48,491 nt of DNA from an uncultured Veillonella sp. GTDB taxonomy: Bacteria > Bacillota > Negativicutes > Veillonellales > Veillonellaceae. The translations under genes were made by a program, and so were the position numbers. Shown here piece by piece: positions 15,494 through 23,614 of the stretch (positions within the stretch are counted from its first letter, which is position 1; the number at the start of each line of letters is the position of its first letter). The stretch covers positions 1 through 48,491 of the forward strand of contig URPT01000001.1 in NCBI GenBank assembly GCA_900549845.1. The letters run 5' to 3'. A model generated the notes under the pieces. The model saw nothing but the letters and a program-made list of their open reading frames with translations, searched no databases and was not told where the DNA came from.

Positions 15494-16264
15494 ATGTCTA
15501 AATCTGAATTTGCTCAAGCCTATACGGAGCGCATGTTCCCTGATATTGCAGCCCCTGCAGGTTATATCGACCCTGAGTTTGAAGTATTGTTTGATAATTT
15601 TGCCTTTGACGAAGTTATTACCGAAGAGGGTCGCAATGTGCCTGCCAAGGATCGTTTCTTGGCTATCCTTGCTACATTAGTGGGTGTATCTGCCGTCGAT
15701 GAATATGCGTTGATGCTACCAGCAGCACTTAACTTTGGCTTGATTCCCGATGAAGTAATAGAGCTCCTTTATCAAGCTGTGCCATATCTTGGTATCGGTC
15801 GTGTGCGTCCATTCTTTAAAGTCACAAATAAGATTTTTGACTATCGTGGGGAAACTGTTGTAGATCCATCTCGCAGCACAATCACTAGTGAGTCTCGCAT
15901 TGAAAAGGGCGTTGAAAAGCAAGTTGAAATCTTTGGTGAGTCTATCCGTAATTCTTACCAAGAAGGCCCTGAAGAGACACGTCATATCAAGAAATGGCTT
16001 GCTAATATGTTCGGTGACTACTACACTCGTAAAGGATTGAGTGTGGCTCATCGTGAAATGATTACCTTCTGTTTCTTAGCGGCTCAAGGTGGCTGTGAAC
16101 CTCAGCTCAAGGCTCACGTAGAAGGCAACTTGAATGTAGGAAACAGTAAACAATATTTGATTAACATCGCCTCCCAATGCGTACCGTACATCGGTTACCC
16201 TCGTACATTGAATGCCCTTCGTTGCATTCAAGACGGCTATACCGCATGGGAAGCTAAACAATAA
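15494..16264 (+). CDS. Carboxymuconolactone decarboxylase (AhpD-like) family protein
   Basis: A 256-residue protein with two carboxymuconolactone-decarboxylase-like repeats. The first is around residues 40-110 (PAKDRFLAILATLVGVSAVDEY and then an LIPDEVIELLYQAVPYLGI helix) and the second around 170-245 (SVAHREMITFCFLAAQGGCE and then NVGNSKQYLINIASQCVPYI). The repeats have the helix pattern R(F/E)-x(3)-(L/F)-x(2)-L-x(4)-G, but no canonical CxxC of AhpD is seen in either, although single cysteines remain in the second. Reaction therefore unclear; members include decarboxylases and peroxide-defence thiol enzymes. The ATG at 15494 is preferred because GGAGGTTTCC precedes it; an upstream in-frame start would run through the terminator hairpin. 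Confidence 0.75.
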   Translation: MSKSEFAQAYTERMFPDIAAPAGYIDPEFEVLFDNFAFDEVITEEGRNVPAKDRFLAILATLVGVSAVDEYALMLPAALNFGLIPDEVIELLYQAVPYLGIGRVRPFFKVTNKIFDYRGETVVDPSRSTITSESRIEKGVEKQVEIFGESIRNSYQEGPEETRHIKKWLANMFGDYYTRKGLSVAHREMITFCFLAAQGGCEPQLKAHVEGNLNVGNSKQYLINIASQCVPYIGYPRTLNALRCIQDGYTAWEAKQ

Positions 16265-16349
16265 GAAATCATGTAATACATCAACGTGTTATGTAATCTA
16301 TATATGATATATAGTTCATAAACATGTTAGGTAAATATAAAGGAGTTCT

Positions 16350-16976
16350 ATGTTTGATTTAAATCCGATACAGATATTAGCTAGTATTCCCGCTATTATC
16401 ATCGTTTTTTCTGTCTTTGGATATGCAGAGGCCAAGGTAGCTACCTGGTTTGGCGATCCAACACCTCGGATGGCGGGGCGCCTCACATTATCTCCTTTGG
16501 CACACCTTGATTTAATAGGTACTATCTGTATTATTCTAGTTGGCTTTGGCTGGCCTAAAGGGATGGCTATTAATCCATCTTACTTTAAAGACCCACGCCG
16601 TGATATGAGCTTACTTGCTTTTGCAGGTCCTATAGCAGGCTTGATTACAGGCTTCGTATTTACTTTCATATACGTACTCTTAGGTAATTTGAATCTTATG
16701 CAGTCACCTGGTTTACCGATGGTTATGCAATACATTATTTTGTATAGCATTGGCCTTTCCATTTTCTGCTTAATTCCATTCCCACCATTACCTGGTTTTA
16801 ATATCATTTTGCCGTGGCTACCAACAGAATGGCAAATTAAATATTACCAATTAGGGATGATTAACTTGATCTTCTTTATCATCCTTATTAATACACCGAT
16901 TATTTCTATGGTAATCCGTCCATTGCAACAAACGATTTTCAAAATTTACTTTGCAATCATTGGGACAATTTTATAA
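16350..16976 (+). CDS. Site-2-protease-like membrane protein without catalytic residues
   Basis: A 208-residue integral membrane protein with the plan of the M50 site-2 protease family: about five or six helices, GDPTPRMAGRLTLSPLAHLD (residues 35-55), which matches the family's GDPTA..GRLTLNPLAHID, and AFAGPIAGLITG (near 90). However, the place where HExxH should stand, 12 residues before GDPT, reads F23-G-Y-A-E27, so both histidines and the glutamate are missing. The third zinc ligand, D in the family's PLDG, is replaced: CLIPFPPLPGFN. It should therefore not bind zinc or cut peptides. It may be a pseudoprotease that binds or guides membrane substrates. AAGGAG lies before the ATG; it is followed by a strong terminator. 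Confidence 0.75.
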   Translation: MFDLNPIQILASIPAIIIVFSVFGYAEAKVATWFGDPTPRMAGRLTLSPLAHLDLIGTICIILVGFGWPKGMAINPSYFKDPRRDMSLLAFAGPIAGLITGFVFTFIYVLLGNLNLMQSPGLPMVMQYIILYSIGLSIFCLIPFPPLPGFNIILPWLPTEWQIKYYQLGMINLIFFIILINTPIISMVIRPLQQTIFKIYFAIIGTIL

Positions 16977-17048
16977 ATATATTTGGTGAAAGCCACTTCC
17001 GTAACTGTATATACTAATGGATATACTAGACATATATACTAGACATAT

Positions 17049-17096
17049 AAAAAGCCTCTACCGTATAGGTAATTTCTATATGGTAGAGGCTTTTTC
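17049..17096. terminator. Intrinsic terminator
   Basis: AAAAAGCCTCTACCGTATAG (17049-17068) pairs with 17076-17095 with one wobble, closed by a short AT-rich loop. T-run at the right and A-run at the left allow bidirectional action. Confidence 0.85.
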
Positions 17097-17147
17097 TAGT
17101 ATATCTGCCTTATGTTAATCGCTTTTCTAGTATATGTGCCTTATGTT
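17092..17147. repeat. Direct repeat of 25 bp in the terminator flank
   Basis: TTTTCTAGTATAT(C/G)TGCCT and following TATGTT occur at 17092-17116 and 17123-17147, 24 of 25 bases identical with a 31-base period. Just upstream, TATACTAGACATATA occurs twice with a 13-base period (from 17022). Likely slippage products. The rest to 17519 is very AT-rich with no gene; the -10-like boxes there are too many to choose among. Confidence 0.6.
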
Positions 17148-17519
17148 GATTTTTTTGAGTGCTAGATTTTCTTGTTAGTAGATTTTAACTGCATTATGAT
17201 TATTGCTACTAATCGTATAACTATATTTTACTAGGGACTACTTTAAAATAATTGGTATCGATATATTTATATTAAAAACTATCGATATAGTTTTCATAAT
17301 ATGATATACTGAGTGTAGAAATCGTAATTTTTCGATATAACAGTGTTTTAGTATATCGTAGATAAAACAGTGTTAATTACTGAATATAAAGTAGTGATAA
17401 ATACTATATATAATGAAGTATTTAATACTATATATAATGTAGTATGTAATACCATAAGTATATTGACACAGTGTATAAGTTAGTATAGAGATATTCAAGT
17501 GAATAGAAGAGGAATACAT

Positions 17520-17753
17520 ATGGATTTTGAAGAAAACCAAGTACCAGAGGCGATTCTGGACAAGCTTACAAAGGTGTGTACATGCCGTAGCATTACACGT
17601 AAAACGATTAAGGAAGCCATTTTGAATGGCGCTCACACATTTCCTGAGGTAAAAGAAGCAACACGTGCCGGCACAGGCGCTTGCGGTGGTAAAGGCTGTG
17701 GCCCTCGCATCGTTAAGCTCTTAGCAGAAATGAAAGAGCAAGGTAAAATTTAA
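17520..17753 (+). CDS. BFD-like [2Fe-2S]-binding protein
   Basis: A 77-residue protein with a bacterioferritin-associated-ferredoxin-like (BFD, Fer2_BFD) domain. Cysteines lie at C20, C22, C55 and C60: C-x-C followed by SITRKTIKEAILNGAHTFPE and ending GTGACGGKGC. The last pair is separated by four residues, as in the CQGRxC variants found in some amine oxidase subunits, not by two as in classical Bfd. It probably carries a [2Fe-2S] cluster and helps electron transfer for a partner encoded elsewhere. The ATG at 17520 is preferred to the in-frame GTG at 17499 because AGAAGAGGAA precedes it. No bacterioferritin gene is adjacent. Confidence 0.82.
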   Translation: MDFEENQVPEAILDKLTKVCTCRSITRKTIKEAILNGAHTFPEVKEATRAGTGACGGKGCGPRIVKLLAEMKEQGKI

Positions 17754-17813
17754 AACTAAGTAAAATTTAAGATTAAGCAACAGTTAAGCGTAAGTTTGAC
17801 CTTAATTCATATA

Positions 17814-17876
17814 AAGACTATTACTTCAAACCAATACGGTATATATTCGTAGGTTTTGGGTAATAGTCTTTTTTGC
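17814..17876 (+). terminator. Terminator after the BFD-like gene
   Basis: AAGACTATTAC (17814-17824) pairs with GTAATAGTCTT (17860-17870), with further inner AAACC/GGTTT pairing and a TTTTTTG tail. Confidence 0.8.
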
Positions 17877-17969
17877 GCTAACGATTCACGAGATGTATTG
17901 GCGTTTTGGGGTTGTCTTTATTATTTGATATACTATACATAATACTTTTTAGAGATTTTGGAGGTATAT

Positions 17970-19118
17970 ATGTTTCAACGTATCATAGCAGCTACGATGA
18001 TCGGCGCGTTGGCGCTCACAACGGGTTGCGGTTTACATAATCCATTTACTTCTAAGGCGGAGCCTGTCACCTATGAATCTGTGGCTCAGAGCGAGCTTTC
18101 ACCAGAGCAAAAGGTGGATAAATTAGTGGCTAATATGTCTGATGCAGACAAGGTGGGCCAATTGTTGATGATTGGCATCCACGGCAAGACATTGAATGAT
18201 GATGCTAAGTTTATGATCAATGAGTACCGCGTGGGCGGCATTATCTTGTTTGACCGTAATATGGAGTCCAAAGATCAAGTGAAGTCGCTCATTGCGGATA
18301 TTAATAAAACTGGTAAAAGCGCGGGTTTAACGCCATTATTCATCGGTATCGACCAAGAGGGCGGTGCCGTAGCGCGCATGGAGGACCAGCTCATCAAGGT
18401 TCCTCCTGCTGAAGAGTTAGGCAAGGAGCCTATTGAGCAGGCGGTATCCTTGGCCAAACAGTCTGGTACGGAACTTAAAGATCTGGGATTCAACATTAAC
18501 TTTGCTCCTGTGGCAGACTTGGGCTTAACCTATGGCCGTTCCTTTAGTACGAACCCTGATGAGGTCGTACGCTATGCCAGTGCAGTAGGCAAGGCCTATG
18601 ATGAAGCGGGCTTGTGGTATTCTTACAAACACTTCCCAGGTATTGGTAAAACGGATGTCGATTTACATGCTGATACCAGTGTTGTGCCAGTGTCTAAAGA
18701 GACATTGTTGAATGAAGATACAAAGGTATTTGTAGACCTCATTAAACAGTCTAAACCGAATACATATGCAATTATGGTGTCTCATGCGATGTATCCTCAA
18801 ATCGATCCAGACCATCCATCTAGTCTATCTAAAGCTATCATTACAGATTGGTTGCGTAAGGATATGGGATATAACGGCGTTGTCGTAACGGATGATATGG
18901 ATATGGGCGCTCTTGCTAAACACTACACCTTCGGCGATATGGCGGTTCAATCTATTTTGGCTGGCAGTGATATCTTGCTTGTATGCCACGAGTACGAACA
19001 CATGCAAGAGGCGTACAATGGCCTTATGAAAGCTGTAAAAGACGGCCAAATCTCCAAAGAACGACTCGATGAATCTGTGAAACGAATCTTGCTTATGAAG
19101 ATAACTAAAATTTCTTAG
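17970..19118 (+). CDS. nagZ: Glycoside hydrolase family 3 lipoprotein, beta-N-acetylhexosaminidase-like
   Basis: A 382-residue exported lipoprotein: signal with lipobox ALTTGC, so the mature protein starts with a lipid-modified cysteine. It is a single-domain GH3 enzyme of NagZ type: MADKVGQLLMIGIHG-like start, IGIDQEGGAVARM, GFNINFAPVADL, Y-K-H-F-P-G near residue 220 followed by D-x-H (DLHADT) which matches the Asp-His dyad of NagZ, MVSHAMYP, and VVTDDMDMGAL around residue 305 containing the nucleophile aspartate. NagZ releases N-acetylglucosamine from peptidoglycan fragments. A surface or periplasmic anchored location suits a cell wall turnover role. The ATG at 17970 is chosen since GGAGG lies five bases before it. 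Confidence 0.87.
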   Translation: MFQRIIAATMIGALALTTGCGLHNPFTSKAEPVTYESVAQSELSPEQKVDKLVANMSDADKVGQLLMIGIHGKTLNDDAKFMINEYRVGGIILFDRNMESKDQVKSLIADINKTGKSAGLTPLFIGIDQEGGAVARMEDQLIKVPPAEELGKEPIEQAVSLAKQSGTELKDLGFNINFAPVADLGLTYGRSFSTNPDEVVRYASAVGKAYDEAGLWYSYKHFPGIGKTDVDLHADTSVVPVSKETLLNEDTKVFVDLIKQSKPNTYAIMVSHAMYPQIDPDHPSSLSKAIITDWLRKDMGYNGVVVTDDMDMGALAKHYTFGDMAVQSILAGSDILLVCHEYEHMQEAYNGLMKAVKDGQISKERLDESVKRILLMKITKIS

Positions 19119-19203
19119 ACTATTTGTTTTTGTTGGCAGGAATTAATTAATCATATAACGAATATAGAAAGTGGAAGTACTATTCATTGAAATCGCATCT
19201 GAG

Positions 19204-19233
19204 TTGACACTCAAGGGAGAACTTTGTTATAGT
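19204..19233 (+). promoter_or_regulatory. Promoter of the abiF-linked RNA
   Basis: A consensus TTGACA (19204-19209) is followed after 17 bases by TTATAG (19227-19232), or after 18 by TATAGT. Predicted transcript start near 19239, directly at the first hairpin of the RNA. This is one of the strongest promoters in the window. Confidence 0.75.
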
Positions 19234-19238
19234 TATTA

Positions 19239-19309
19239 CACAGAGAAACTGTGCGAAGCTTACGGGCAACGTACAACGCTCGTCGACTCAAGGGTCGGCG
19301 AGCTTTTTT
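19239..19309 (+). ncRNA. Candidate AbiF-associated small RNA
   Basis: A stretch of about 70 bases between a strong promoter and a strong terminator, ending only 18 bases before the abiF-like gene. It contains a 5' hairpin CACAG-AGAAA-CTGTG (19239-19253), an unpaired linker CGAAGCTTACGGGCAACGTA, and the terminator stem 19278-19303. There is no ORF. Small structured RNAs next to abiF-type genes are known (the abiF RNA motif), and such RNAs act as guards or antitoxins for HEPN proteins; I recall this from the literature and cannot verify homology. The alternative is a transcription attenuator in the leader of the gene. Confidence 0.65.
19278..19309 (+). terminator. Terminator between the small RNA and abiF
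   Basis: GCTCGTCGAC (19278-19287) pairs with GTCGGCGAGC (19294-19303) with one G-U wobble, followed by TTTTTTG. GC-rich in an AT-rich setting. Read-through would be needed to express the downstream gene from the same promoter, which would keep RNA in excess over mRNA. Confidence 0.8.
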
Positions 19310-19326
19310 GTTTGTAGGAGGGACTT

Positions 19327-20310
19327 ATGTCTAAGCCGTTTAAGTCTTTAGATTCCCTATTACGCTTGATGAGAAAACGAAATATTACAATTGGAAAGGG
19401 GAGCGAAGGTAGTAGAGTTAAAAGAATTTTAGCGAGAGATAACTATTATGCAGTAATTAATGGATATAAAGACATTTTTTTAGATAATAATGCAACATTA
19501 AATAGTGGTGATGACTATTATGTAACTGGGACAACATTCTTTCAAATATATGGATTATATTGTTTTGATCGTAATTTGCGAATTATTTTATTAAAAGCTC
19601 TATTGCAAGCTGAACAAAATATTTGTACTAAAGTATCTTATCGTTTTTCGGAGGTATATACATCTGAATTTAGTCATTTGAATGTAAATAATTTTTCTAA
19701 AACAAACTTACCAAAAGCGACGGAATTAGTCTCTAAATTATCTAATGCTACACAACGTAATGCGAGACATACGATGTTTTCTCATTATTTAACAACACAT
19801 CAAGATTTACCATTATGGGTATTGGTAACAAAACTTACATTCGGTGAAATTACTAATTTTTATAAATTAATTACACCTAATATACAAGAGAGAATATTAA
19901 AAGATATACATAAGGAATATACTGGTGAGTATAAGGTATCTATTACTGATCCAACATCTACTTTGATACCTGTTTTTAGTGAAATACTAGATGTTCTTGT
20001 GGGTTATAGAAATGTATGTGCGCATGGAGACAGACTTTATAACCATAGAATTATAGGTCCAAAGAAAACTATTAAAAAATTAACATATTATTTTGTACAA
20101 ACTCCAAAAGGCAGTGAATCTTCAGTATATGGAGTGTTAATATCTTTAAGATTACTATTGCCTAGAATATCGTACAAGTGTATTATTGATGAGGTAATTA
20201 ATGAATTAATACTTTTAAGTGAATCGTTACCTGTTATACAGTTTAATCAGGTCCTAGCCAGAATGGAGTTAACACTTCAATGGAAACAAACCTTAGAATT
20301 ATTACAATGA
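19327..20310 (+). CDS. Abi_2/AbiF-type HEPN protein
   Basis: A 327-residue protein of the Abi_2 (AbiD/AbiF) abortive-infection family. N-terminal hallmarks are RDNYYAVINGYKDIF (about residues 38-52), YVTGTTFFQIYGLYCFDRNL and RIILLKALLQAEQNICTKVSY. Near residue 228 it has Y-R228-N-V-C-A-H233-G-D-R, an R-x4-H motif of HEPN ribonucleases. Family members act in phage defence, presumably by cutting RNA, and Cas13 nucleases are thought to descend from them. Here the gene directly follows a promoter-RNA-terminator unit, so a toxin plus RNA-antitoxin arrangement is likely. The codon use is markedly AT-rich (TTA, AAT, ATA) compared with the flanking nagZ and fucO genes, suggesting horizontal transfer. 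RBS TAGGAGGGA precedes the ATG. Confidence 0.85.
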   Translation: MSKPFKSLDSLLRLMRKRNITIGKGSEGSRVKRILARDNYYAVINGYKDIFLDNNATLNSGDDYYVTGTTFFQIYGLYCFDRNLRIILLKALLQAEQNICTKVSYRFSEVYTSEFSHLNVNNFSKTNLPKATELVSKLSNATQRNARHTMFSHYLTTHQDLPLWVLVTKLTFGEITNFYKLITPNIQERILKDIHKEYTGEYKVSITDPTSTLIPVFSEILDVLVGYRNVCAHGDRLYNHRIIGPKKTIKKLTYYFVQTPKGSESSVYGVLISLRLLLPRISYKCIIDEVINELILLSESLPVIQFNQVLARMELTLQWKQTLELLQ

Positions 20311-20350
20311 TTATATAGTGTATACATAACACAGCTTCAAGGATTTTTAT

Positions 20351-20402
20351 AAACCGATAGAGAATTACTTAGTATAGTTATTCTCAATCGGTTTATTTTT
20401 TT
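20351..20402 (+). terminator. Terminator after abiF
   Basis: AAACCGAT (20351-20358) with ATCGGTTT (20387-20394), one A-A mismatch, then GAGAAT (20360-20365) with ATTCTC (20380-20385). Followed by a long T-run. It separates abiF from fucO. Confidence 0.8.
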
Positions 20403-20419
20403 GCTAGGAGTGATTGTAT

Positions 20420-21571
20420 ATGGCTCGGAGAATTATGTTGAACGGTACGTCCTATTTTGGGCAAGGGGCGATTCAGGAGATTGTGAACGAAATTAAGAAT
20501 CGCCATTTTAAAAAGGTCCTCGTTACGTCTACACCTGATTTATTTGAGTTTAAGGTGGCTACAAAGGTAACAGACCTACTTGATGCGGCAGGTATTGCTT
20601 ACGATGTATATGACAATATTAAGCCAAATCCAACCATTGAAAACGTAACATCTGGTGTGGCTGCTTGTAAGGCGGCAGGTGCTGAAGCTATCGTTGCTGT
20701 AGGCGGTGGCAGTGCTATTGATACAAGTAAAGCTATTGCTACGATTATTACAAATCCTGAGTTCGGTGATGTGCGTAGCCTTGAAGGAGTGGCTCCTACG
20801 AAACATCCATGCTTACCGATTATTGCTGTGTCTACTACATCTGGTACGGCAGCAGAGGTTACGATTAACTACGTTATTACAGACGTTGAAAAGAACCGTA
20901 AATTCGTTTGCGTTGACCCTCATGATATCCCAATCGTAGCCATCGTAGACCCTGATATGTCCGCATCGATGCCGACAGGTCTTTGTGCGTCTACAGGTAT
21001 GGATGCTCTTGTTCACGCTGTAGAAGGTTTCATTACAAAAGGTGCATGGGAGCTCACTGATATGCTTCATTTGAAAGCCATTGAAATTATTGGTCGTTCT
21101 TTGCGTAGCGCCGTAGCTGGTGACTTCGCAGGTCGTGAAGCCATGTCTCTTGGTCAATATATTGCAGGTATGGGTTTCTCCAACGTAGGCCTCGGCATTG
21201 TTCACTCCATGGCACATCCATTGAGTGCTGTCTACGATATCCCTCATGGTAAAGCTTGTGCCATGCTGTTAACAGCAGTCTTGAAATTTAACGCCCCAGC
21301 CACAGGCGAAAAATATCGTGAAATCGCTCGCGTTATGGGCGTTCCTGATGTGGATAGCATGAATCAAGAAACATATCGTCAAGCTGCTATCGATGTGATC
21401 CAAAAACTTGCTGATGATGTAGGCATTCCTAAATCATTAAGCGAAGCGGGCGTAAAACGGGAAGACATTCCATTCCTCGCTGAATCTGCGTTCAACGATG
21501 CATGTACACCTGGTAACCCACGGGATGTATCTAAGGAAGACATCATCGGTATTTACGAATCCATATTCTAA
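20420..21571 (+). CDS. fucO: Iron-containing alcohol dehydrogenase, lactaldehyde reductase-like
   Basis: A 383-residue group III alcohol dehydrogenase. It follows E. coli FucO closely along the chain: RIMLNGTSYFGQGAI, AVGGGSAIDTSKAIA (NAD site), EFGDVRSLEGVAPTKHP, SGTAAEVTINYVITD, RKFVCVDPHDIP, GMDALVHAVEGFITKGAW (D and H metal ligands), GMGFSNVGLGIVHSMAHPLS and YDIPHGKACAM (further His ligands), GNPRDV near the end. FucO reduces L-lactaldehyde to 1,2-propanediol and also handles ethylene glycol; 1,3-propanediol dehydrogenases are close relatives, so the substrate is not certain. The ATG at 20420 is used because TAGGAGTG precedes it. Single-gene unit. Confidence 0.88.
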   Translation: MARRIMLNGTSYFGQGAIQEIVNEIKNRHFKKVLVTSTPDLFEFKVATKVTDLLDAAGIAYDVYDNIKPNPTIENVTSGVAACKAAGAEAIVAVGGGSAIDTSKAIATIITNPEFGDVRSLEGVAPTKHPCLPIIAVSTTSGTAAEVTINYVITDVEKNRKFVCVDPHDIPIVAIVDPDMSASMPTGLCASTGMDALVHAVEGFITKGAWELTDMLHLKAIEIIGRSLRSAVAGDFAGREAMSLGQYIAGMGFSNVGLGIVHSMAHPLSAVYDIPHGKACAMLLTAVLKFNAPATGEKYREIARVMGVPDVDSMNQETYRQAAIDVIQKLADDVGIPKSLSEAGVKREDIPFLAESAFNDACTPGNPRDVSKEDIIGIYESIF

Positions 21572-21648
21572 GGAATTTTAAGATTTGATAGCATATAGTG
21601 TTTTATGATGTATAGGATTTAATACTATAATATGGTATCAATATTTAA

Positions 21649-21696
21649 CTAGTCTAAATATTTTGCTAGTCTAAATAATCTAATAGTCTAAATGAT
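21649..21696. repeat. Three 17-bp-spaced repeats upstream of the CLC gene
   Basis: TAGTCTAAAT occurs at 21650, 21667 and 21684, an exact 17-base period, each followed by A/G and T-rich bases. This could be a regulator-binding array or simple slippage. The whole gap 21572-22023 contains no gene. Confidence 0.55.
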
Positions 21697-21733
21697 GCCT
21701 AGCTCTAGCCCTAAGAACTTTACATCTTTAGAA

Positions 21734-21835
21734 TCTTTACATATTTCAGATGCCTCCGAATATGTAAAGAAAATACATTTACACACTTGCTTAACAAAAC
21801 TAGCCATCTCATGTTAGAGGTGGCTAGCTTTGCGT
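21734..21835. terminator. Two hairpins in the fucO-CLC gap
   Basis: TCTTTACATATT (21734-21745) pairs perfectly with 21759-21770. A second stem, CTAGCCATCTC (21800-21810) with GAGGTGGCTAG (21817-21827), one wobble, is followed by CTTTGCGTTT. The second may terminate fucO; T-tract is weak. Confidence 0.5.
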
Positions 21836-22023
21836 TTGAAGAGATATCTGTTTTGTGACTCGGATTTTATCTCCAGTTTAGTGAGATTGCTGTTTGATAC
21901 GTAATCCTTTCTTGAAAATGGTGGTTTACATAAGTATACTAAGGATATGAATACATAGTTCGGTTGTATATATATATATTATTAGATAATACGTCAGATT
22001 TGGTCATTGCTAAGGAGGATGTT

Positions 22024-23574
22024 ATGAAGCTATGGAAATTTAATAAGCGCAGTTCTACCTTAGCAGATATGTCCATGAACCGTATGTTGTTAACGGAGCT
22101 CATTGCAAAGGGCGCTCTTGTGGGTGTCATTGCAGGCTTCTGTGGGGCTACATATCGTTATTTAATCCTTGAATCTGAACATATTCGTTGGCATTTGATG
22201 GACGGTATTACCTTGGAATGGGCCATAGGATGGCTTGTGATGATGGTCATCTTTGCCTTTATCGTAGATCGATTGCTCGCATGGGCTCCATTATCTGGGG
22301 GCTCTGGCATTCCTCAAATTGAAGGGGAAATGCTGGGACTCTTTGATATGAAGCCGTATCGGACGCTGGCTTCCAAGATGATTGGTGGCGTGTTGACTGG
22401 TTTTGCCGGCTTTTCTGTAGGTCGTGAAGGCCCAGCCGTACAAATTGGTGGCTCTGCCGGCAAGATCGTGTCCTATTGGATGAATTCAGGACTGCGTGAG
22501 CAGCGTATCTTAACCTCTGCTGGTGCAGGGGCAGGTTTAACTGCTGCCTTTAGTGCACCTGTATCGGGGGCGATGTTCGTCTTTGAAGAGGTCCATAAAA
22601 GCTTTTATCCGTACCTCGTTGTGCCCACCTTCGTGGCTACCTTGATTTCTAATTATATTACGGTTAGTATCTTCGGTCTCGAACCAGCCCTTGGATTTTC
22701 GGTAACCTCCGGTGTTCCTCTTGAGTACTTCCCAGTCCTTCTTATGGTTGGCCTTATCATGGGGCTTTGTGGGGTGCTATTCTGTCGTATGATTTTTGCA
22801 TTCAAGAAGTTCTTTGACTGGCTTAAATGCTCTCGATTCTTGAAATTAGCCCTTACCTTTGTGGCTGTAGCGGCCATCGGTTTTGACTCTCAGCTCCTCT
22901 TGGGCGGTGGTAATGATCTGGTTGGTCATCTTGCCTTTCAATCTCATGGAGTCTTGCTCTTAGGGGGCATCGTATTAGGGAAGATTTTACTTACTACCTT
23001 CTGCTATGGCAGTGGTGCGCAAGGCGGTATATTCTTGCCCATGCTCGTTATAGGGGCTTCGGCAGGTGCCTTTTGTGAAAGTTTACTTTCATCTGTGGGC
23101 ATTATTTCTCCTGATTTTGTACCGCAATTCGTTATTTGTGCCATGGGCGGTATGTTAGCGGCGGCGATGCGGACCCCAATTTTGGCGATTTTGCTCGTCC
23201 TTGAAATGACGAATAGCTTCTCTAACATTTATGCTATCGGTACCGTTACAATCGTGGCTTACCTTGTGGCAGAGCTATTAAAAGAACCGCCTATTTACGA
23301 TTCCTTATTACAAGCCATGAGTGGTCAAAACAATTTAGAATCTGTACAAACCTTCTTCCAAACAAAGGTTCCTGTAGTAGCGAACTATACAGATGTACAA
23401 CTACAAGACTTGGCCTTGCCAGATGGGACACTCATCGTAAGTATTCGTCGTAATGGAACATACATTGTGCCGTTAGGGGATGTAAAACTTGAACCAGGTG
23501 ACGAACTACAAGTCTCTTGTGAACGAGGAAGATTAAAAGCAGCGAAAGAATTTTTCCAATCGAATCAGTTATAG
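22024..23574 (+). CDS. CLC-family chloride channel/antiporter with C-terminal TrkA-C domain
   Basis: A 516-residue membrane protein. The CLC core has the selectivity motifs GGSGIPQIEG (near residue 92), G-R-E-G-P-A-V-Q (near residue 133, containing the gating glutamate), an F-E-E-V segment corresponding to the proton-glutamate region, and GSGAQGGIFLPMLVIGA (near 330). The last 80 residues (VPVVANYTDVQLQDLALPDG, SIRRNGTYIVPLGDVKLEPG, DELQVSCERG) form a TrkA-C-type ligand-binding domain. By family it moves chloride, probably against protons, and helps in acid resistance. The ATG at 22024 is chosen because AAGGAGGATG is just upstream. The TauE/SafE gene follows 40 bases later, so they are likely one operon. 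Confidence 0.9.
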   Translation: MKLWKFNKRSSTLADMSMNRMLLTELIAKGALVGVIAGFCGATYRYLILESEHIRWHLMDGITLEWAIGWLVMMVIFAFIVDRLLAWAPLSGGSGIPQIEGEMLGLFDMKPYRTLASKMIGGVLTGFAGFSVGREGPAVQIGGSAGKIVSYWMNSGLREQRILTSAGAGAGLTAAFSAPVSGAMFVFEEVHKSFYPYLVVPTFVATLISNYITVSIFGLEPALGFSVTSGVPLEYFPVLLMVGLIMGLCGVLFCRMIFAFKKFFDWLKCSRFLKLALTFVAVAAIGFDSQLLLGGGNDLVGHLAFQSHGVLLLGGIVLGKILLTTFCYGSGAQGGIFLPMLVIGASAGAFCESLLSSVGIISPDFVPQFVICAMGGMLAAAMRTPILAILLVLEMTNSFSNIYAIGTVTIVAYLVAELLKEPPIYDSLLQAMSGQNNLESVQTFFQTKVPVVANYTDVQLQDLALPDGTLIVSIRRNGTYIVPLGDVKLEPGDELQVSCERGRLKAAKEFFQSNQL

Positions 23575-23614
23575 CAAAGAGCTTTTTCCAATCTAAGTAA
23601 AGGGAGGCCCCATT

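Noticed and set aside
17380..17470. Repeated ATACTATATATAAT-like stretches as an origin or CRISPR-like array
   Set aside because: Low-complexity AT sequence without regular repeat-spacer structure or DnaA-box clusters.
20813..21247. Long minus-strand ORF opposite fucO
   Set aside because: Antisense shadow of a well-conserved gene; Cys/His-rich composition typical of reverse reading, no ribosome site.
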